Assembly: GCA_900471485.1 (NCBI GenBank)
Contig: UCEU01000016.1
Coordinates: forward strand, 62,001-126,000
DNA: 64,000 nt
Direction: 5' to 3'
DNA from: Hyphomicrobiales bacterium
GTDB lineage: Bacteria; Pseudomonadota; Alphaproteobacteria; Rhizobiales; Rhizobiaceae
Within the stretch, counting starts at the first letter, position 1; each line of letters begins with the position of its first letter. Made by a program: the position numbers and the translations under genes. The notes beneath the pieces were generated by a model. It was not told the DNA's origin and ran no database searches. It saw nothing but the letters and a program-made list of their open reading frames with translations. Positions 31,920-40,654 of the stretch are shown here, in pieces.

Positions 31920-34434
31920 TTCGGTTGCTCGAAGTAAGAACCAGGTGAGGTTGAGTGCGGCTGATCGTGTCCACCAGTCGTGAACTATCGAAGATCTCAC
32001 CGGACAGGAAGTCGGTATATTTGCGTCCGGACAACTTTTCTAGCAGGGTCGGTGTCACATACGCACTCTCGCCTGTCTGCAAAAGATTGACGGGGGGCGT
32101 CGCGACAAGAGGGTGGCGAGCAACGACCACGATCACCACTTCGCCCTGCAGCTCACGTGCGTAGGAAATGACGGATGGCCAACCTAGAAGCAGAGGCGTA
32201 TAGCTCCCCCACCGAAAAAGCCCCCGCTTTTCATGCCGCAGCTCGAGAACGCGCGAGATCACTTTCTGTTTGGTCAAACCAGTCCAAAGGTTTTCTTCCG
32301 AAAGCAGCCATGCGCTATCATCGGTGTCAAGCGACATCTCAAGTTGTGCAAAATCTGGCTCGCGGCGGTTGTCCGGGTCGACGAGGCTAAGATCCAGCAT
32401 CTCGCTTCCTTGATAAATGTCCGGCACGCCTGGCGCAGTCAGCTTTATGATTGTTTGGCTAAGACTGTTCAGAAGGCCGGCGCGGATAAATGGCTGTATT
32501 GCTTTTTCGAAATCCATTAGGAATTCTTGGTTATTTGGCGAGAGCAGGTAAGCAGCGTACTCGAGTACCGCCTTCTCATAAATTTCGTTGTTGTCCCCCC
32601 AATTAGTGCGCAGCTTGGCCTCACGGATCGATTTTTTCACATATACCAGAAACCGGTCTCGCAGCGCCTTGAGGCTGGCCATGTCTTTGATGTGCAGCAT
32701 CGGCGGCCAGACACCGAGGAGCGCCTGGTATAGCATCCACTCCACGGTCGGTTCCGGTGCCGGCCCATCGGGGAGGCCGACAATTTTAGCCTGGTTGATG
32801 TTGCGCCAACGGGCAACGTGTTCGGCCCAGACATCCGGTGCCTCTGTCAACGTATAGAGCCGCGCGCGCGAATCTTCACTGCGCTTGGTGTCATGGGTCG
32901 ACGTGCTTGAGATTGCGTCGCGCTGGCGCGCCAGCCGTATCTTCATCGCTCCATGGAAGCGGTCGAGTGAGAATGTGCGTTGCAAAGGCTGAGCACCAAC
33001 TTCGTTTAGTGCCAACGCCATGTGCTGACGAAAGTACAAGGTGTCCTCGACCGATTTCGCCATCAGCGGCCCAGTGAGTTGCTGGAACCGGGTGCGAAAA
33101 TGGGCAGCTTCCTCTAACGCCATCTCCGATACGTCGCCCGACAGGATACGGACGATGAGATCGAGCGCCTGAGCGTCCAGCTCACTTGAAACCTTGGCGA
33201 CGACCTCCGCCAGCAATGCATGGCTGTCCCGCGGGAGATCTGACTTCGTTCCATAGGTGCGGTAGCGCGGAAATGCGATCAAGAGTTCCCGTAGCGCCGA
33301 TATCACAGACGCCCGGTCGACCGACATGCCTTCTGTCTCGACGATCGAGGCGGCCAACTTGGCCAGCCTCGTAAACTCGCCCTCGAAGTTCTTGTCCACC
33401 ATGAGTACCTTGGCGGACCGTAGTTCGGCGTCCATGTCAACTTTGCGGCCGACGACATTGTCATATGCATTCCGTAGGCAGTCGATCTTGTCACCATCCA
33501 CGAGCGCATCGGACAGCGCGCTGACAAATTCGTAACCGGTCGTGCCGGAAACCGGCCAATCGACGGGAATTTGTTCCCTGTCACCAAGGATCTTCTCCAC
33601 GGTGATGTAGCAATCTTCCCCTGCTGCCAACCGCAGCTGTTCAAGATAGGCCTTCGGATCGGCCAAACCGTCCACATGGTCGACACGCAGGCCATCGACG
33701 GCACCGCAATGAACCAGTTCAAGGATGAGCCGGTGGGTGTCCTCGAAAACCGTCTTGTCCTCGACCCGAACACCCGCCAGACCCGTAATCTCGAAAAAGC
33801 GGCGATAAGAAAGATCGCGGGGAGCATCCCGCCACGACATCAATCGGTACGGTTGGCGCTCGTGGAGCTCGGCCAGATCGGTCTTGGCGATGACGTTCAA
33901 CATCTCGGCTTCGCGACCTTGATAGGTTTGCGGCGAAAGCGGATAGAAGCTTTCCAGATAGACGAGGGCCGGCTTGCCGGTTTTCGGATCGAGCTGCACC
34001 GAGATGTCGCCATTACCCAATACCGTTTCGAATGTATCGCCGAGGAAAGGCAGGGTCAGACGCTGCGACCAGTCAATGTCGAAGTGCCTGGCGTAGCGGC
34101 TCCCGACACCGTTCTCGATAACGTCGAACCACCAGGGCGTTTCAAGCGACGCAGCCATATGGTTGGGCACGATGTCGAGGATCAGGCCGAGGTTGGCAGA
34201 CCTTAGCACCTTCACCATGCGCTCGAAACCTTCCCGGCCGCCGATCGCGGGATCGATCTCGTTGGGGTCCGTCACGTCATAACCGTGGGTCGATCCTGAT
34301 GTGGCGGAGAATATCGGCGAGGCATAGATATGGCTGACGCCGAGCCTTTTAAGATAAGGCACCAAGCTGGCCGCCCTATCAAAGCTCATCCCGTTGCGGA
34401 ACTGGATGCGGTAAGTGGCAGACGGGATCTTCAT
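31915..34434 (-). CDS. treY: Maltooligosyl trehalose synthase
   Basis: An 839-residue GH13 enzyme. It converts the reducing-end alpha-1,4 linkage of maltodextrins to an alpha-1,1 linkage. Family-specific segments: ATYRIQFRNGMSFDRAASLV at the start, THGYDVTDPNEIDP, the catalytic Asp in LRVDHVDGLADP, the acid/base Glu in YITVEKILGD, and STHDTKRSEDSRAR. It is coupled to treZ by an ATGA overlap. Trehalose produced by TreY-TreZ protects against drying and salt. No treX debranching gene is present in the window. Confidence 0.95.
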   Translation of the reverse strand: MKIPSATYRIQFRNGMSFDRAASLVPYLKRLGVSHIYASPIFSATSGSTHGYDVTDPNEIDPAIGGREGFERMVKVLRSANLGLILDIVPNHMAASLETPWWFDVIENGVGSRYARHFDIDWSQRLTLPFLGDTFETVLGNGDISVQLDPKTGKPALVYLESFYPLSPQTYQGREAEMLNVIAKTDLAELHERQPYRLMSWRDAPRDLSYRRFFEITGLAGVRVEDKTVFEDTHRLILELVHCGAVDGLRVDHVDGLADPKAYLEQLRLAAGEDCYITVEKILGDREQIPVDWPVSGTTGYEFVSALSDALVDGDKIDCLRNAYDNVVGRKVDMDAELRSAKVLMVDKNFEGEFTRLAKLAASIVETEGMSVDRASVISALRELLIAFPRYRTYGTKSDLPRDSHALLAEVVAKVSSELDAQALDLIVRILSGDVSEMALEEAAHFRTRFQQLTGPLMAKSVEDTLYFRQHMALALNEVGAQPLQRTFSLDRFHGAMKIRLARQRDAISSTSTHDTKRSEDSRARLYTLTEAPDVWAEHVARWRNINQAKIVGLPDGPAPEPTVEWMLYQALLGVWPPMLHIKDMASLKALRDRFLVYVKKSIREAKLRTNWGDNNEIYEKAVLEYAAYLLSPNNQEFLMDFEKAIQPFIRAGLLNSLSQTIIKLTAPGVPDIYQGSEMLDLSLVDPDNRREPDFAQLEMSLDTDDSAWLLSEENLWTGLTKQKVISRVLELRHEKRGLFRWGSYTPLLLGWPSVISYARELQGEVVIVVVARHPLVATPPVNLLQTGESAYVTPTLLEKLSGRKYTDFLSGEIFDSSRLVDTISRTQPHLVLTSSNRT

Positions 34435-36239
34435 TTTTTAACTTTCGAGGCAAGACGGACGATGATGGAATTCTTCGGGAGCTGGTCGGCGACATCAGGC
34501 CAAGCGAAGATCGTCTCGCCGGGTTGGTCGGGCAGCGGTTGTGCTCGATTTCCTATATTGAGTGCGACGGAGAGCGTGCCCTTTGGAAATGTCCAGGTGA
34601 CGGCCACAAAGCCTTCGCCGGTTGTCACCACCTCGCCGGCACGGCCGTGGGCCATTGCGAGGAGCGGCACGATATTGGCATGGCGCAGGGCAAGCAGTTT
34701 CTTCGTCAGCGCCAGCCAGTCCTCGCCATCGGCGTTGTCCGTCTTCGCCCAATTGAGTTTCGAGGCTTCGAAAGTCTGCTTGGCATTAGGATCTTTCACT
34801 GCCTTGTCGTCGTGGCCGACATGGCCTTCGAACTCGCGCGCCCGCCCCTCGCGCACCGTGGTTGCGAGGTCGCCTTGGAAATCGGTGAAGAACAGGAACG
34901 GATTAGTCTCACCATATTCCTCGCCCATGAATAGAAGTGGTATGTGTGGTGAAAGCAGAAGCAAAGCGAGCAGAACCTTGGTGCGCTCGGGCCCGGCAAG
35001 TGTTATCAGCCGCTCGCCTCGGGCGCGGTTGCCGACCTGATCGTGGTTTTGGAGGAAATCGACGAAGGCGACCGGCGATTGGTCGGCACTGTTGACGCCG
35101 CGCTTCTCGCCGGATTGCGGTGAGACCTCGCCCTGATAGGCAAAGCCTTCTGCCAGCACTCGCGCAACCAAATTTTCCGGTTGGATTGCGAAATCCTCGT
35201 AATATCCATGCGTTTCTCCGGTCGCGAAGACATGCACGGCATTATGGAAATCGTCGTTCCACTCCCCGGTGAAGAGCGGCACCGCGCCATCCTTGTCACG
35301 CGGATGCAGGAAGATAACGTTTCGGCTGTCTTCCGTCGTCAGATGGATATGCCGGCCGGTCATTTCAGCGCGGATGCGCTCAGCTATCTCGATCAGCACA
35401 TGGCGCTCAGACGTGTCCTCGATCTGGTCGACCGCGTCGAAACGAAGGCCATCGAGGTTGAACTCCTTCAGCCAGTAAAGCGGCGCCTCGACGATATAGC
35501 GACGCGCTGCATCGGCATCATAGGCGATGCCGGGCCCCCACGGTGTGAGGCGCGTTTCGTGGAAGAAATCTGGAGCAAGAAGCGGCAGGTAGTTGCCCTG
35601 CGGGCCGAAGTGATTGAGCACGATATCGAGCACCACTGACAGGCCATGGCCGTGGGCGGCATCAACGAACGCTTTGAAATCGTCAGGCGTGCCGTAAGCC
35701 GCATGTGGCGCGTAGAGAAGTACGCCATCATAGCCCCAGCCGCGCTCGCCACCAAATTGTGACACCGGCAACACCTCGATCACCGTGACGCCGAGGTCGG
35801 CAATGTGAGGAAGCTTTTCAATCGCCGCTCTAAATGTGCCCTGTGTGGTGAACGTGCCTACGTGCATCTCGTAGATAACGGTTTCCTCCCAAGGGCGTCC
35901 ATTCCAGTCGATATTCTGCCAGTGGTAGCTGGCCGGATCAGCTATAACTGAGGGGCCGTCAACGTCTGATTTTTGAGCACGAGATGCGGGGTCGGGCACG
36001 ACCATGCCATTTGACAGAACGTAGCCGTATTCGGTCCCGGTGATGACGTCATGGCGTTCAACGGTGAACCATCCGTCATGACTACGTGTCATCTCATGTC
36101 GCTTCCCACCTAGCTGGAGCGAGACGCTGGCATGTCCCGGTGCCCATACTTGGAACATCGTGCTGCCGCAAGGCGACCGACACACCCCCCAATTGTGCGA
36201 TGACGTCGGCGAGGCATGCAGGTGTGTCTGTGACCGCAT
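34431..36239 (-). CDS. treZ: Malto-oligosyltrehalose trehalohydrolase
   Basis: A 602-residue GH13 enzyme that releases free trehalose from maltooligosyl trehalose. Catalytic Asp is in LDGLRFDAVDQI and Glu in HLTTEDSRN; LDIVLNHFGPQGNY and FLQNHDQVGNRARG are typical for TreZ. An N-terminal domain (VWAPGHASVSLQL) precedes the barrel. The annotated start gives about 30 residues before that domain and may be slightly too long. An EcfG-type promoter 35 bp upstream suggests that the treZ-treY operon is part of the general stress response. Confidence 0.95.
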   Translation of the reverse strand: MRSQTHLHASPTSSHNWGVCRSPCGSTMFQVWAPGHASVSLQLGGKRHEMTRSHDGWFTVERHDVITGTEYGYVLSNGMVVPDPASRAQKSDVDGPSVIADPASYHWQNIDWNGRPWEETVIYEMHVGTFTTQGTFRAAIEKLPHIADLGVTVIEVLPVSQFGGERGWGYDGVLLYAPHAAYGTPDDFKAFVDAAHGHGLSVVLDIVLNHFGPQGNYLPLLAPDFFHETRLTPWGPGIAYDADAARRYIVEAPLYWLKEFNLDGLRFDAVDQIEDTSERHVLIEIAERIRAEMTGRHIHLTTEDSRNVIFLHPRDKDGAVPLFTGEWNDDFHNAVHVFATGETHGYYEDFAIQPENLVARVLAEGFAYQGEVSPQSGEKRGVNSADQSPVAFVDFLQNHDQVGNRARGERLITLAGPERTKVLLALLLLSPHIPLLFMGEEYGETNPFLFFTDFQGDLATTVREGRAREFEGHVGHDDKAVKDPNAKQTFEASKLNWAKTDNADGEDWLALTKKLLALRHANIVPLLAMAHGRAGEVVTTGEGFVAVTWTFPKGTLSVALNIGNRAQPLPDQPGETIFAWPDVADQLPKNSIIVRLASKVKK

Positions 36240-36273
36240 GGTATGCCTTTCACTTCACAGGGAGCGAGCAAAA

Positions 36274-36298
36274 AACGAGCAGCAGTGACACTTGTTCC
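36274..36298 (-). promoter_or_regulatory. EcfG/RpoE2-type promoter of treZ-treY
   Basis: On the minus strand GGAAC (36298-36294), 16 nt, CGTT (36277-36274): a perfect match to the alphaproteobacterial general stress consensus, upstream of treZ. Confidence 0.7.
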
Positions 36299-36400
36299 AT
36301 ACAATTGGAGTCGTCTTCTATCCGATCCTAAGAAAGCGCCAGGGCGATTGCTGGCGCCGAGCCAGGCCGCCGCGAACTTCACCAGACGCTGTCGACTAGA

Positions 36401-36970
36401 TCAGCCTCCCGCGCCTGGAGGTGCATCGTTCTCCATGAATTCCGGATACTGGACGACTTCGTTTACTATTGTATCGACAGAACGTTCAGGTGGGCTCGCA
36501 AGGCGCGCACCCTCGCCACCGGCCGGTGAAGTTGAGCCCGAAGCTATCAACATGGCGCCGGCCCCTTCCAACGCGTTTTGAATAGCCATAGTGCTGCCGT
36601 CAGGGGCTCCACCGCCCGCTTCAAACGTTCGCAATAGGGCAACGCTCACCCCAGCTTGAAGCGCGAGATCGTGTTGTGATAGACCGACAAGGGCGCGAGC
36701 TGCGCGACATTGATTTGGTGTCAAAGCCTTATCTCCTGCTGATCGATGATACGCCTGGGATTTACGGGGATAAGCCCTTCGGTGTGCCAATCCGAGGGGA
36801 GTGAGCAGGCAGCGAGGACGTGAAGACGCGTCTTCAGGATCAATAAAGCCGGCCTGTGCGGCGGCATTAACGGTCTTCCGACCGACACGAGGAGGGAGCG
36901 CGCGATATTCGTCGACGCTCAAGTGTTTCAAAAGGATTTCCATACGGAGCGACGGTTGTACAGCACTCAT
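36401..36970 (-). CDS. XRE-type helix-turn-helix protein
   Basis: A 189-residue protein. Residues about 85-145 form an XRE-like HTH: TPNQCRAARALVGLSQHDLA, then GVSVALLRTFEAGG and AIQNALEGAGAMLI. The N-terminal part (EILLKHLSVDEYRALPPRVG) is not recognised; it could bind a partner. The tail is low-complexity and Pro-rich. I chose ATG 36970, since the frame upstream to 37081 lies in the terminator of the next gene. It is probably a transcription factor. Confidence 0.7.
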   Translation of the reverse strand: MSAVQPSLRMEILLKHLSVDEYRALPPRVGRKTVNAAAQAGFIDPEDASSRPRCLLTPLGLAHRRAYPRKSQAYHRSAGDKALTPNQCRAARALVGLSQHDLALQAGVSVALLRTFEAGGGAPDGSTMAIQNALEGAGAMLIASGSTSPAGGEGARLASPPERSVDTIVNEVVQYPEFMENDAPPGAGG

Positions 36971-37029
36971 GCGGGTCTCACTTGCTTGATGGAAGCTCCA
37001 ACGCCAGAATGCGGACGTGCGTTTCCCCC

Positions 37030-37057
37030 AAAAACAGCCCCACCTTTTTGGCGGGGC
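37030..37057 (-). terminator. Terminator of the Ser/Gly/Asn-rich protein gene
   Basis: On the minus strand GCCCCGCC-AAAAA-GGTGGGGC is followed by TGTTTTTG, 20 bp after the stop at 37078. A good Rho-independent terminator. Confidence 0.75.
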
Positions 37058-37077
37058 GTTTGTGTCCGTTCGTGGCT

Positions 37078-37383
37078 TCACTTGCAGGCGCTGGCAGCGT
37101 CCATGGAATTCGTTTTGTTCGACGTCGAGGAGTTATTCGTACCGCCAGCCTCCTTGCGCTGGCAATCATTGGCGTCGCCGCCCGATGTCCCCGCGCCTTG
37201 GCCGTTCATGTTACCCTTGGAGGTGCTGTTGCCGTTCTCTCCCTCGTTCTGGCCGCCGCTGGACTGAGTGCCGCTTTGATTGCTTCCCGAACCGTTTGAG
37301 CCGCCGGATCCCGACGACTGGGCCATCGCTGATGTCGCAAGACCGATCGCGAGAAATGATGCCATGAGTACTTTTCCGAACAT
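37078..37383 (-). CDS. Low-complexity secreted protein rich in Ser, Gly, Asn
   Basis: A 101-residue protein with a signal peptide (cleavage after AMA, about residue 21) and a mature part consisting mainly of Ser, Gly, Asn, Gln and Thr. It has two Cys near the C terminus. The composition indicates a disordered, extracytoplasmic protein; a protective or matrix role is possible. GGAGG lies 9 nt before the ATG. Upstream there is a weak EcfG-type promoter. Confidence 0.65.
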   Translation of the reverse strand: MFGKVLMASFLAIGLATSAMAQSSGSGGSNGSGSNQSGTQSSGGQNEGENGNSTSKGNMNGQGAGTSGGDANDCQRKEAGGTNNSSTSNKTNSMDAASACK

Positions 37384-37419
37384 TGTTTAAGACCTCCGTG
37401 GTGTCCCTCACCGCGTCTA

Positions 37420-37444
37420 AACATCGCCGCATCCAATAGGTTCC
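37420..37444 (-). promoter_or_regulatory. Weak EcfG/RpoE2-type promoter
   Basis: On the minus strand GGAAC, 16 nt, TGTT (consensus CGTT), upstream of the Ser/Gly/Asn-rich protein gene. It keeps GGAAC-N18-TT. Confidence 0.4.
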
Positions 37445-37698
37445 CGGGTAATGTTTAACGTATCATCGTGCTTCGATTGAAAGGGCAGGTGAAAGGTTCT
37501 CTAAGCCTCCAGCTCCGGTATCAGGGTTATGGATGCACAAGAGCCGGCAAAGTTCGAAGCGCGATCTGGTGCACACCAAGGCCCTCAACGTAAGGGACCA
37601 GAACGGGTTTTCTGTCCGAAAGCGTACGCAACGGGGTGCGCGGCTTTGCTTGTGCATGCCGGTCTCTAAATTGTCTCTTGAACGACGATGAGGCAAAA

Positions 37699-37951
37699 AT
37701 GGAGGTCCGAATGCCGAGTGCTCCATGGAATGTGCCTGTGAATGTAAGTTTCCCTCATCGTGACCAACAAACCGTCACCGGGCCGTTTGAGGCCATGACG
37801 TGTCTCATAGACAGATGGCCGAAGATGAGCGGATCGAAGTTTCTCCGTGCGCGAGTAGCCTGTAAGGCTGCTAGACGGCAGAATATCAGCGGATGCTGCT
37901 CGTGTTATCTTCGTAGAAGCGGTGGGCGAGGCGGGCGATGAGTCGCATTAG
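37699..37951 (+). pseudogene. DUF982 gene, frameshifted
   Basis: ATG 37699 (GAGG at 5 nt) opens a DUF982 frame: VPVNVSFPHRDQQTVTGPFE, AMTCLIDRWP, and KFLRARVACKAA. The frame then loses similarity. The +1 frame from about 37888 supplies the missing end (ADAARVIFVEAVGEAGDESH) and stops at 37949-37951. One indel near 37880-37890 breaks the gene. Confidence 0.7.
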
Positions 37952-38130
37952 AACCGGCGCCGTCAGCCAGCATGAAAACGGCATTGGTAAGACTTTGGCA
38001 TTCAGCTTCATTTGTGGATGCATGTAGTCTGACGGAGGCTGACATATGCTGCGGCAGTTTCAAGGTTTCATTGTCGCGTCCAACTAACCTGGCCTCCAGA
38101 GAGTGCTGGAAACAATCGAGCACATAGTTC

Positions 38131-38502
38131 TCATTCAGGATCTTCATCATAAGTTGTCATGCCAGGCACAGCCGGCAGCCACTTTTCCCGTCGTTTCGTC
38201 CAGACCTCCATCTCAGGGATCAGTTCGCTTGGTGCTTCGTCAAGCGATCCGAAGCGGATTTCAACGTCATTGTCATTGAGACAGAATAAGCGCCCACCAC
38301 ATCGCGGGCAAAAACTGCGGCCGGCAAATGTCGAGACTTCACCGGAGTAGCTGAATGTCTCTCGAGGCCAATGCGCGAACGAAGAAAATGACGAACCGCT
38401 CTCTTTGCGGCAGTCCGCGCAATGGCACAGTCCAATTCGAAAAGGCTCCCCGTCGACTTTGTACCGAACGGCACCGCACAAACATCCTCCCAAAAGGATC
38501 AT
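38131..38502 (-). CDS. GFA/CENP-V family zinc protein
   Basis: A 123-residue GFA-fold protein. The zinc motifs are GGCLCGAVRY, LCHCADCRKESGSSFSSF and SFCPRCGGRLF. It ends MTTYDEDPE. ATG 38502 follows GAGGTG; the longer frame to 38592 lacks a ribosome site. It differs from the copy at 17708-18103, which keeps CSCG and CPGCGS. The substrate is not known. Confidence 0.88.
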   Translation of the reverse strand: MILLGGCLCGAVRYKVDGEPFRIGLCHCADCRKESGSSFSSFAHWPRETFSYSGEVSTFAGRSFCPRCGGRLFCLNDNDVEIRFGSLDEAPSELIPEMEVWTKRREKWLPAVPGMTTYDEDPE

Positions 38503-38610
38503 GCTGTCACCTCTTTTGCTGGCCTTTCTCAGTGCCTTGGTTGCTCGCATGCAGTAGTTTGGAAGCAGACAATACACTAGCAGCTTTCTCATCCAGCGAG
38601 TTATCGCTAC

Positions 38611-38814
38611 CTACCATAGTTGGCGCTCATACCAATCGTCGATGTCCTTTTTCGTCCGGTCCTTTTCGTAGCCGTAGCGCTCCTGGATCTTACCTTCCAG
38701 TTGGTCGCGCCTGCCGCCAATTATGTCGAGATCATCGTCAGTTAATTTACCCCACTGCTCCTTGACCTTTCCCTTAATCTGCTTCCAATTTCCTTCGACG
38801 CGGTTCCAATCCAT
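38611..38814 (-). CDS. CsbD-family stress protein
   Basis: A 67-residue CsbD-like protein (MDWNRVEGNWKQIKGKVKEQ, WGKLTDDDLDIIGGRRDQLE). CsbD proteins are small, charged and strongly induced by general stress in many bacteria; their activity is unknown. A perfect EcfG-type promoter lies 32 bp upstream of the start, in line with stress control. Confidence 0.92.
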   Translation of the reverse strand: MDWNRVEGNWKQIKGKVKEQWGKLTDDDLDIIGGRRDQLEGKIQERYGYEKDRTKKDIDDWYERQLW

Positions 38815-38845
38815 GACTTTGTCTCCTTCGATCAGGTGAGAGGCT

Positions 38846-38870
38846 AACGGCCAAATATCCGAAGTGTTCC
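38846..38870 (-). promoter_or_regulatory. EcfG/RpoE2-type promoter of csbD-type gene
   Basis: On the minus strand GGAAC (38870-38866), 16 nt, CGTT (38849-38846). The rest of the 264-bp gap 38815-39078 holds no supportable gene. Confidence 0.7.
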
Positions 38871-39078
38871 CCTACATTGTCTTGCAGCGGGCCTGTGCCG
38901 TCGACCCGGCTCATGTCGGGAAGCGATCGCGCAAACTTACAAAGATACTCTCGAACATTATCAAAGAGGTGGTTCGCGCAACGCAGCTGTTTCTTCAATA
39001 TGTGGCTTGGATCGTCGAGAATGACGTGTCACTACCTGGCTCGCATGCGCCCAAAGGATAGAGGGAACTGTGAGCCGG

Positions 39079-40135
39079 TTAGAGCGTCAACTGCAACTGG
39101 TCGGTTCTCGCGCCATCTACCGTCTCAAGTGAGGACAGGGTCACGCCCAGCAAGCGCACGCCCTTCGGTGGCGGGAAGACGGGCTGGAGCAGTGAACTGA
39201 TGGTCTCCCCGATCTCGCCGGCCGATAAGAACAGCCGTTCGCCCGTCCTGGCCCGAGTGATCTGCGTGAAGTCAGCGTACTTCACTTTCAGTGTGACGGT
39301 CTTCGCCCGAATGGCATTGGCTTCGCATCCCTTCTAGCGCCGGTTCGTAGCTATGGATGTCCTGGGCGAAGGTATCTTCGGCGCCGACGGATTTGCGAAC
39401 TCTGTCTGGCTTGACGCGGCGCTCGTCAATGCCGCGGGCGATGCCATAAAAATAAGGGCCAGATTTTCCGAAATGCTGCGTCAGAAATTGCAGCGACTGC
39501 GCCTTGAGGTCGGCTCCCGTCTGAATCCCCAGCCGATGCATCTTCTCGGCGGTCGCCGGGCCGACCCCGTGGAATTTCTTCACTGCCAGCCCTTCAACAA
39601 AGGCGGGGCCGTTCCTCGGCGTGATGACGGCCTGGCCGTTGGGCTTTTTGAGGTCAGAGGCCATCTTGGCGAGGAACTTATTGTATGAGATGCCGGCTGA
39701 CGCGTTCAGTCCGGTGACCGCCTTGATCTTGGCACGGATCTCCAACGCGATCTCGGTCGCGATTGGCATATCTTTCAGGTTCTCGGTGACATCGAGATAG
39801 GCCTCGTCGAGCGACAGTGGCTCGATCAACGGCGTGTACTCGGCAAAGATTTCACGGATCTGCTGCGAGACCGCACGGTAGACCTCGAAGCGCGGCGTCA
39901 CAAAAATCAGATCCGGGCATTTGCGCGCTGCCGTGGCCGAAGGCATCGCCGAATGAACCCCGAATTTCCGGGCCTCATAGCTGGCCGCCGCAACCACACC
40001 ACGCGCCGCAGCGCCGCCGACCGCCAGTGGCTTGCCGCGCAATTCCGGATTATCGCGCTGTTCGACAGACGCATAGAAGGCGTCCATGTCGACATGGATG
40101 ATCTTTCTAACGGTCGCGGCAGCCATGACATCCAT
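39079..40135 (-). pseudogene. dinB: DNA polymerase IV, frameshifted by internal deletion
   Basis: From ATG 40135 the frame encodes a normal Y-family polymerase core: HVDMDAFYASVEQRDNPELR, SLDEAYLDVT, ASAGISYNKFLAKMASDLKK, HGVGPATAEKMHRLG. After DTFAQDIHSYEPALEG it leaves the family sequence and stops at 39272. The C-terminal little-finger part (CEANAIRAKTVTLKVKYADF, then TQITRARTGERLF) is found in another frame ending at 39079. Several codons between EPALEG and CEAN are missing, so a small out-of-frame deletion is likely. The truncated product keeps the catalytic carboxylates but lacks much of the DNA-binding little finger. Confidence 0.8.
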
Positions 40136-40145
40136 CGTTGCAACC

Positions 40146-40568
40146 TCAGGCCGGACCGCCATCAGTCGTCCCGCCTTCGCTGGTCGATCCGAAGACTTGC
40201 TCCCAATAACCAGACTCGGCTGCCTCGAGCTCCTCGTCCAACTCAGGATAGGGGCGGGTGTCATCGGGCAATTCGACCCAGGCGGTATCGACGGCAAGCG
40301 ATGAGCCGACCTGCAAGCTAACTGTACCGGAGTCCGGCCGATCGCATGGCTCGTAGGGGTATTCGTCGAACCTCTCGAGTAGATCCGCGGCGCCGGGCGA
40401 GAAATAGTAGATCGGACGCGCGTCCCGGCTCCGATAGAAGGCGGCGACATCCCAGTCGAAGCTGCCGTGGTGCGGCCAAAACAGCTTTAGAAAATGATCT
40501 TGGACTGCCAGGCGAAATTTAGGTTCCGGCATCGACGATATTGCGGGGTCGAGTTTGAGCCAGCTCAT
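40146..40568 (-). CDS. Conserved hypothetical protein in SOS operon
   Basis: A 140-residue protein starting MSWLKLDPAISSMPEPKFRL, with FLKLFWPHHGSFDWDVAAFY and an acidic C-terminal half. I do not recognise a domain. AAAGGA precedes ATG 40568. A LexA box lies 25 bp upstream, and dinB begins 11 bp downstream, so the gene is part of a DNA-damage-inducible dinB operon. Confidence 0.65.
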   Translation of the reverse strand: MSWLKLDPAISSMPEPKFRLAVQDHFLKLFWPHHGSFDWDVAAFYRSRDARPIYYFSPGAADLLERFDEYPYEPCDRPDSGTVSLQVGSSLAVDTAWVELPDDTRPYPELDEELEAAESGYWEQVFGSTSEGGTTDGGPA

Positions 40569-40592
40569 GTCTATATCCTTTCCTATCTGCAG

Positions 40593-40607
40593 GAACAAAA
40601 TAAGAAC
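40593..40607. promoter_or_regulatory. LexA (SOS) box
   Basis: GAACAAAATAAGAAC is a direct repeat GAAC-N7-GAAC, the alphaproteobacterial LexA site, upstream of the gene at 40146-40568 and of dinB. Confidence 0.75.
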
Positions 40608-40654
40608 ATTGTCGGCGAGAGTCAAACGATGTGAGTCCAATCGTGCTGTCACGA

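Noticed and set aside
37905..38150. 81-residue minus-strand frame after the GFA gene
   Set aside because: It overlaps the GFA stop and the end of the broken DUF982 gene, has a Pro/Arg low-complexity tail and no ribosome site.
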